A DNA stretch of 64,000 bases from Carallia brachiata (taxonomy: Eukaryota > Streptophyta > Magnoliopsida > Malpighiales > Rhizophoraceae), in contig JADCRB010000077.1 in the NCBI GenBank assembly GCA_021464245.1, positions 1,075,063-1,139,062 of the forward strand, written 5' to 3'. Each line of letters begins with the position of its first letter. Position 1 is the first letter of the stretch. The position numbers were made by a program, and so were the translations under genes. Below the pieces are notes generated by a model that saw nothing but the letters and a program-made list of their open reading frames with translations, ran no database searches and was not told the DNA's origin. This document shows positions 57,231 to 64,000 of the stretch, in pieces.

Positions 57231-59240
57231 TGTAATATGATACAATTACTTCGACATGGCTGGAAAAGTATGAGACAAAAAATTTAAACTTTTATATCTC
57301 AAGCAAGGCCTACTTAAATTTTGTTTACCCCTCATATTTAATATTGTGTTGATTTATCTAATTAATTTTTAAAAAAATGATAGGAGCAAAGAAAGATTAA
57401 AAATAGAGTGACGTCAAATATGAAAGCCAAATAAAAAATAATAAAATATTTAAAATTTTGATATCTCTCCAAAACATTCTCAGTGGCTGATGAGATTTTT
57501 AACAAATTATCAATTAAATATTACAACTGTAATATGATGTGATATATCAATTATTAAGTGAATTTTAACAAAACTGATTAACCAATGGATCTTATATGCG
57601 TATTGTTGTTAATCAATTGTGTTAAATTCGTTTAATATTGCAGTTATAAAATTTAATTGATAAGGTTATACATTATGTAAAATCATAGTTCACAAAGTGA
57701 ACGTGGAAAAAAACTTAAATTCTAAAATTTTAAATATTTTATTGTTGAATTATTTTAGCTCCATTTATGACCTCTGTGTCTGGCAATTTCTCTCTAGTTG
57801 ATTTTTTGTTTTAATCTTTTCTTAGTCTCTTAAGAAGTCCTTTAGATCTTAACTACACAATAAAAGTAATTTTTTTTTATTTTTTTAAAGATTTTATTTT
57901 TTTCTAATAGGATGTTAAAAGCCTATAAAATTTAATTAATTTCTTACAAACATCAGGAAAAAGCACTAGTTGGCTCATGGCTAGTGAATGCTCCACCATT
58001 ACAAATGGGCCCTAAAGGGTAAAGGAAAAGAGAAAGATTATACATAATCTCATTTAGAAGGATCAGTGGAGGCCCAACACCTTTGGGTCATGGCCCAAAA
58101 ACCATGACACTTGGATGACCATAGAAAAAGGTGGTTTTACTCGTAAAACTAGGGGATCACCCGTGTTCTCAATGAATGCCCCAATATCATAAATATATGT
58201 TCCCCACTTATACCTTCCCCCAACAAAAAGGAATCCATCAAATTTTTTATGAATTCTCCAATAACACTGTTTTTAAGATAATGACTTCATTCTTACTAAA
58301 TTCTTAATTCTTTACCTTTTGTACATTTTACTAACTTAAGTATTAAAGTGCTAATTTTAAGACCAACTCTAACATTCTATAACTTTGTCTTATTTTTCAG
58401 GTCATAAGTCTAATTTTGCACATGTATCTTGTATGATTGGCCCACACCAAGCTTTTAAAATCAAACTAGATCACTCACCATAAATATCATATATATATAT
58501 ATAGATATATATATATATATTTTTCTCATTAGGAGACCCATTGGACCATGAACTGCACAATGAGAGTAGTTCTTCTCTCCATCAATCCCACTCTTTAATT
58601 TTCATGATTTAAACCCAAGACTTTTAGAATAAAAATTTGAGTTATAATTACTGGGGTGTCTCCTAAAGGACATATCAGATTGTTTTTGAAAGGCTATTAG
58701 TATCAAAGTAATTGAAAAGAGAATGTGACGAACTTATAATTATAGCTGGTAGAGACTTTCCTTTGGCGACTAAAACTCAATAAACCTGGCCTGTGCAACA
58801 CTGACATGCATATATATGGTATCCATGTTCTAGGCTTAAGAAGTCAAAGTTTTCAATATTTTATATTTTATTAACCAATGAACAGTTATACCTCAATTTA
58901 TACTGAAATTCTCTTTAAGATTGGTGGTTTTGAATTCGAATCTTGATCTAAGCCAATTAAAAAAAAAAATCATGTTTGGTTGACTAGCTGTTTCTCCAAA
59001 CAATAATCCATCACCAGCCAATTTATTTCCCTAAAATTAAGATGCAAATGGTACATATAGATAAAGAGAATGAATGTGCCAAGGGTGTTGTGACTCCCTT
59101 TGTCATATTGTAGAGGTAGTTAACTTTGGATATGTTGCATGCTCAAATGTATCATTTTTGGTTTGATTCACTGTTTTCTCTTTTCTCACTTCCCTCAATT
59201 TAATCTAATATTTCCAGTCAGGGTTTTAGGGCCTTGAGTA
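57231..59240. other. spacer block X, copy 3
   Basis: Joined directly to block Y, the arrangement expected before transposons entered copy 1. It contains one extra piece at about 58490-58675 (ends TTAGGAGACCC and GGGTGTCTCCTAA inverted, preceded by TA repeats), probably a small MITE. No gene. Confidence 0.6.
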
Positions 59241-59249
59241 TCCTATTTC

Positions 59250-62200
59250 TCTCTTGCTTCTCTGCAAGTGTCTGTTTCCCTATTGGAGATTGATAGCCTT
59301 ATAATACGGCTTTCTTTTTTTTCCTTATTCTCTATTTTGTTGTGCTTGTTTCTTCTTCTTTCTTCTAATCCCTACTCATATGTTTCTTCTTCTCTTCTAA
59401 CTCTCAAAACCCCACAATCATCTTTTGTACTTTCTCACCCTTTCTTTTTCCTCAAACACTTCCTAATTTTATTGAGTCTTTTTTGAATGTGAGCCTGGAG
59501 GAGGGAATTTTAGATCTTGGATTGGAGGATATGGGCCAGTCTGCTACGAAACATTCCTCTTGTTATCTTCTCAGTAGGCTCTAGACCGAGAAATCCTTCA
59601 ATGTTAGAGCTCTCCTCAATATAATGCATACCTTTTGGAAATTGAAAAGGGCGTTAGAGGCAAAGGAAATTGGGTTAAATTTTTTCAGTTTCCAATTTGC
59701 AAGCAAGTTGGATAAGGTTAATGTTCTGGCAAACAGTCCATTATGTTTTGATAAACAAGTCCTAATCTTGAAAAGCTTAATCTTTTATTTGTTCCATTCT
59801 GGATTAGAGTGTGTGATCTCCCTTTCAAGGCCATGAATGAGAAGAATGGCAGAATTTTTAGGAATAGAGCGGGCCCTTTTGTGCGGGCAGGTGACAAGAG
59901 TATGGATAGTGGAAGTAGATCTCTGCACTTTTAATATTTTTTTGATGTTTATAATCCTCTGGTTAAGGGTGTCTGGATTAAGCTTGGGGGTGATGAGAAA
60001 GCTTTGGTCCCTTTCAAATATGAGAAGTTGCCAAATTTTTGCTATCTGTGTGGTTGCTTGGGGCACATCAACAATGAATGTAAACTTAAGGACAATTCTA
60101 AGGATCCAGCACCCAATGTCCTTAGTATGTAGTTTCAATTTAGTAAATGATTGGAAGCATCACCAATTAAAGGAGTCGTTATGAAAGTCGACTTAGTGCC
60201 ATGCAAAAAAGGAGGATCTTTGACACAGTCGGTCCCTGGAAACAACTCTAGCTCCAATCGATCGTCATCACAAACCTTATTTAGTGATTCAGCCTCGACA
60301 ATAGCGGTTAATTTTTTGGAACGATTGGAGAAGAATTTGCGAGATTTTAATTTCTATAAAATTCAAGTTGAGAGGGTAACTGTTGATGAGAATGTTGTGT
60401 AAGATTTTTGGGGTTTTGAAATTAATGACCAATTTCCTCGGGATTATGCCTCTTATCGGAAGACTGTCGTTACTTTCTTTGAGCTACAATCATTGGCTAA
60501 TAATGTAATCTTGCATTATGGGTCTTAGTCTGGCAGTCAGTTATTACCTGTGAATTTACCTGCAATTAACGATGCAATCTGGACCTATAGAGGCCATCAT
60601 ATGAGTTAGTTTTTACCTACAGCTTTACCTGCGATGATATCATTTCAATTTTCAGGAAAAAATACTAATGGGCCGAGTAAACTTGAGAGGAAGAAAGTGG
60701 GCCCTAGCACTAAACGAGCTAAGAATCAGTAGGCTTTAGGAGAAAAGAAGATCATGGCAAGCAGGCTTCTTCTTCCAGGAAATAGGATTTGATGATAAAT
60801 TATATGAACATAACTTATATGTTGTGAAAAAACCACGCTCTGATAATGCGGAGCTTAGTCTTGTTCCTTCTTCTACAAATATTCTATCAACAGAGGCTGA
60901 GATGAAGCCTTACTGGTCGTCATAAAAGCCTTAATATGGAACTGTTGTGGTCTTGGGACACCACGGGCAATTAACAAACTTAAATGGCTCATATCTTTAC
61001 ATGTCTCAAGCTTTGTTTTCTCAATTAAAACAAGGCTCAAATCTTTTGAGATGTAGAAGTTGAAACAAAAGCTGGCATTCACCAATGGCTTGTTTGTAGA
61101 CTTTCGGGGTATCACAAAGTAGAGGTTGAGGGTTGGGTTTGTTTTGGCGAAGCGATTGCGTTATTAGTCTTCAAACATCCTCTAAACATCATATCACCGT
61201 GAATGTACTAGATGAAGAGGCTAAGTTAACTTGGCGCTTCATCGACATGTACGAGTGGCCAGAGGAGACAGATAAAGAGCTAACTTGGGAAAATTTCAAT
61301 CTGTGATTGATTGATGCAATTTTGTGGAATTACAATGGCATGGCCCCAACTTCACATGGACTAATAAAAGATCTGGCAGTGCTAATATCCTCAAGAAGCT
61401 AGATATAGCTTTTAGCAATAAGGCTTTCTTTGATTCCTTTCCTACCTCTAAGATCAATTGTCTTCCATGGTTTGGCTTCGATCATAATCCTATCGAGGTA
61501 CTTACTCTTTCTGATTATGTTTATTTATCTAACAAATAAAAGAGTATATTTCGTTTTAAAAACATGTGTCCTGAAGACCTTATATATTAAGCTGTGATCT
61601 CAAATGGCTGGCAAATAAAACACCCAAAGCCTCAGCAGAAGCCTTTTAGAATCTTCTCTCCGAATGTGGCCGTGCACTCCAAGCTTGGGAAAGAACAACT
61701 TTTGGCTCTATTAATAATCAGCTGAGATCCCTAAGACACAAACAATCTTTGCTTCAACAAAGCACTCCGTTCGATGAAAATTTTTCTTAACTGAAAGGCT
61801 TTCCGCATGAGATTGATAAACTTTTAACATAGAAGGAAATCATATGGGCACAGAGATCAAAAACCACATGGCTTAATGAGTGCGACAAGAACACTCGACT
61901 CTTCCACGCTGCAGCTACACAACGACGACAAAAGAATTAGATTAGGGAGATACTTAATGAAGCCGACCAATTGTGTGCTAGAGAAGAAGTCATTACGAAG
62001 GCTATGACTGGCTTTTTTCAAAACCTCTTCACGTCTCAAGGCGTTAGTAATATGGGGACAATCTTGACAAAGGGTGGATAAGAAGGTTATTGCACAAATG
62101 AATGATGGTCTATATCGGCATTATACAACTTTGAACATTCATTAAACACTTCAAAAAATTAACCCAACAAAGGCGCTAGGGCTAGATGGAATGTTTGCTT

Positions 62201-63026
62201 TTTTAAAAATATTGACATGTAGTTGGTAAAAGTGTGGTGGCTGTGTGCTTGCATATACTTAATGATGGAGGCGATCCTTCCTTTATCAATCGAACAAACA
62301 TCTGCCTTATACCAGAAGTGCAATCACCGAAGCATAACAAGGACTACAGACCAATAAACCTTTGCAATATGGTGATAAAAATTATAACTAAAGCAGCGGA
62401 CAACCGGTTGAAGGTAGTCCTTCCTCACATTATCTCTGAGACTCAGAGCGCCTTTATGCTAGGTTGCTTAATTACTGACAATGTGCTTGTTGCTTACGAG
62501 ACTTTCCATCATATGAACCATCGATATAGAGGCAAAACGGGTCATTTGGATTGAAGCTTGACATGAGCAAAACCTATGATAGAGTGGAGTGGCTCTTTTT
62601 GGAATCAATTATCGATTAATTGGGCTTTGCACAACAATGGATCTGTTTAGTAATGAGGTATGTCCAAATTATTTCCTACTCGGTGATTGTGAATTCTAGC
62701 TGGCGTAGCCCTTCTTAGCTTATTAAGGGACTTCAAGAAGGTGATCCTTTATCACCATACTTGTTTTTACTGTGTTTCGAAGGCTTATCTTCCCTCCTCA
62801 ATGTTGTGGCTAGGATAGAAGCTTGCAGGGAGTCAAAATTTGTAAAGTGGCCCCAGCCATCGCCCATTTGTTTTTTGCTAATGACACTCTAATTTTCTCA
62901 AAAGCTATAGTTCTTACTTGTATGGCTTGAAAGAGCAATTGTTGGCTTATGAGAAAGCCTCTGGGCAATAAATCAATATGGATAACACCCAAATTTTCTT
63001 TAGTGTAATGTTCCAGTTGATTTACG
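59250..63026 (+). mobile_element. degenerate L1-type LINE lacking its 3' end
   Basis: ORF1 remnant at about 59500-60400: DUF4283-like text, then a CCHC knuckle CYLCGCLGHINNEC near 60040-60082. Endonuclease remnant at about 60925-61540, beginning ALIWNCCGLG and including FTWTNKR and LDIAFSN. RT remnant at about 62160-62990: NPTKALGLDG, KDYRPINLCN, SETQSAFMLG, GDPLSPYLFLL. The catalytic FADD is FAND near 62875. Sequence stops after the RT motif GQ.INMDNTQIFFS, so thumb, RNase H and poly-A are missing. Stops and shifts are frequent. Non-functional. Confidence 0.8.
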
Positions 63027-63150
63027 AGATCAATTGCCGCTTTCAGCGCCATTGGCAGCACCAAGCTGGATGCAAGTTGATACGCGTAGCCAAACATCCT
63101 TTCTTTTGCTTCGTCAACCTAATGATTATACTGTGTCGGAAGAGCCATTT
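63027..63150 (-). pseudogene. 5' scrap of an O-methyltransferase exon 1
   Basis: The minus strand from 63148 reads MALPTQYNH, stop, VDEAKERMFGYAYQLASSLVLPMALKAAIDL, paralogous to the start of the OMT gene at 48084. A TAG replaces the codon after His. The homology ends at GATCTCG, where LINE sequence begins. About 40 bases of the OMT 5' flank remain on the other side before block X starts. Confidence 0.75.
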
Positions 63151-63204
63151 TTTATCCTCCAATTCTTATCGAAAGACTTTTTCTTTTTCTTTTTTTTTTC
63201 TCTA

Positions 63205-63345
63205 ATAGGATGCTAAAAGCCTATAAAATTCAATTAATTTCTTGCAAACATGATGAAAAAGAATGGGTTGGCCCACGGCTAGTAGATACTCCCCGATTAC
63301 AATGGGCCCCAAAAAAGAGTAGGAAAAGAGAAAGATTTATGTCTC
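63205..63345. other. spacer block X, copy 4 (short)
   Basis: CTAATAGGATGCTAAAAGCC, AATTCAATTAATTTCTTGCAAACAT and TTGGCCCACGGCTAGTAGAT match the central part of block X. It lies next to the OMT scrap, so OMT and X sequence were joined in some intermediate duplication. Confidence 0.6.
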
Positions 63346-63548
63346 ACTATACATATATCAGATTCTTCTTCTCCTTTTTAAAAAATAAAATAATAATAAA
63401 AAATATATATGGGATTCTTTTGAAAGTTACTAATATCAACAGAAAATGGAAAATATAATATAGGAGGACGGGCCCCAAACGGAGGATCCACATCTCCCTA
63501 ATGATACCCATTTGTTATGAGGTTGCTTTGGGTTTTGTGTGGATTAGT

Positions 63549-64000
63549 GGGATATTTTTTTTTTTATAACTTTTTTTGAATAGAAGGAAATTTCATTATA
63601 TTAAAATATAGTTCAGGTGTATAAAGGACCAGCCTTGGGAGCTTACTCACACAATAAAAGAAAATGAAATACAGGCCACCCTATACACAACATAGCCCAC
63701 CAAAGCATCAATCCTTTACAACAAACATACAACTCATAGCCCAAGAAACAAAAGACCTGTATGAAGGGAAAGGCCCAAAGCCCAAATAAGAGGGCCCGGA
63801 AGCCAGAAGCTTCCAAATCCACCATCACAGAAACCAACAGTAAGAACCCAGTGAACTAGAAAAGGCAAAAAGCCCCACAAGGGCTGATAGTGGTAAAGCC
63901 GCCAGAATGCCACAACGCCATCCACAAGATGCAAGAAGAAACCACAGCTGCAAGGCATGGATCGACCAAAAGAGGGTTGAAGCAAGCAATTAGAGGGGCT
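63549..64000 (-). mobile_element. 3' end of a LINE-like element, minus strand
   Basis: On the minus strand the sequence ends TATAATGAAATTTCCTTCTATTC followed by an A-rich tail (63549-63575 as T runs on the plus strand), a usual plant LINE 3' terminus. Open frames of 64 and 83 codons are present but show only Trp/Phe/Leu-rich text without motifs, consistent with a 3' untranslated region. The body lies beyond the window. Confidence 0.45.

Noticed and set aside
63643..63985. Trp/Phe-rich minus-strand frames near the right edge as a membrane protein
   Set aside because: Two overlapping frames of similar composition and no motif; position just before a LINE-type 3' terminus makes an untranslated region more likely.

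Overview
The window is nuclear DNA of a eudicot plant. The evidence is AT-rich sequence, genes with GT-AG introns, a plant-only protein set (REM-type B3 factor, PUB22/23-type U-box ligase, COMT-type O-methyltransferase), and dense nesting of Ty3/gypsy, Ty1/copia, LINE, MULE-like and MITE elements. The species cannot be fixed from sequence alone. Most of the window is transposable elements and duplicated spacer. Only one gene looks fully open: the two-domain B3 gene on the minus strand at 15385-17112.

Layout. 1-4326: 3' part of a Ty3/gypsy element, comprising the end of RNase H, integrase, a long 3' region and one LTR. Between integrase and LTR it carries a WUSCHEL-like gene (1972-2583) with homeodomain, WUS box and EAR-like tail, now broken by two nonsense codons. 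This is the most unusual object in the window. 4327-10447: a decayed copia element with a MITE inside its 3' LTR. 12060-30470: a B3 gene family cluster with one intact gene, three relics and shared flanking spacers. It is split by a roughly 6.4 kb element with long terminal inverted repeats that itself holds a hAT-like MITE and a complete decayed copia element (TSD CAAAC), and it is followed directly by a second long-TIR element. 30470-35480: no recognisable gene.

35537-43000: a PUB22/23-like U-box gene broken by two 2-bp deletions, then spacer blocks Y and X. A MITE and a 1.55 kb solo LTR (TSD AATAT) sit between Y and X. 43436-48084: a four-exon caffeic-acid-O-methyltransferase-like gene on the minus strand, complete apart from one missing base in exon 1, with a GC-rich 16-bp hairpin about 460 bp upstream. 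48698-52833: three unrelated mobile repeats, a tandem repeat and an unassigned ORF. 54655-59240: a second copy of the X / PUB 3' end / Y / X material. It preserves the empty sites of the MITE and solo LTR seen in the first copy. 59250-63026: a degenerate L1-type LINE lacking its 3' end, fused to a scrap of O-methyltransferase exon 1 and another scrap of block X. 63549-64000: the 3' end of another LINE-like element on the minus strand.

The B3 protein would act in the nucleus. Intact relatives of the PUB gene act as E3 ubiquitin ligases in stress and immune signalling, and intact relatives of the OMT gene act in phenylpropanoid methylation. The three families are not known to share a pathway, and here they are simply neighbours in a region shaped by local duplication and transposition.
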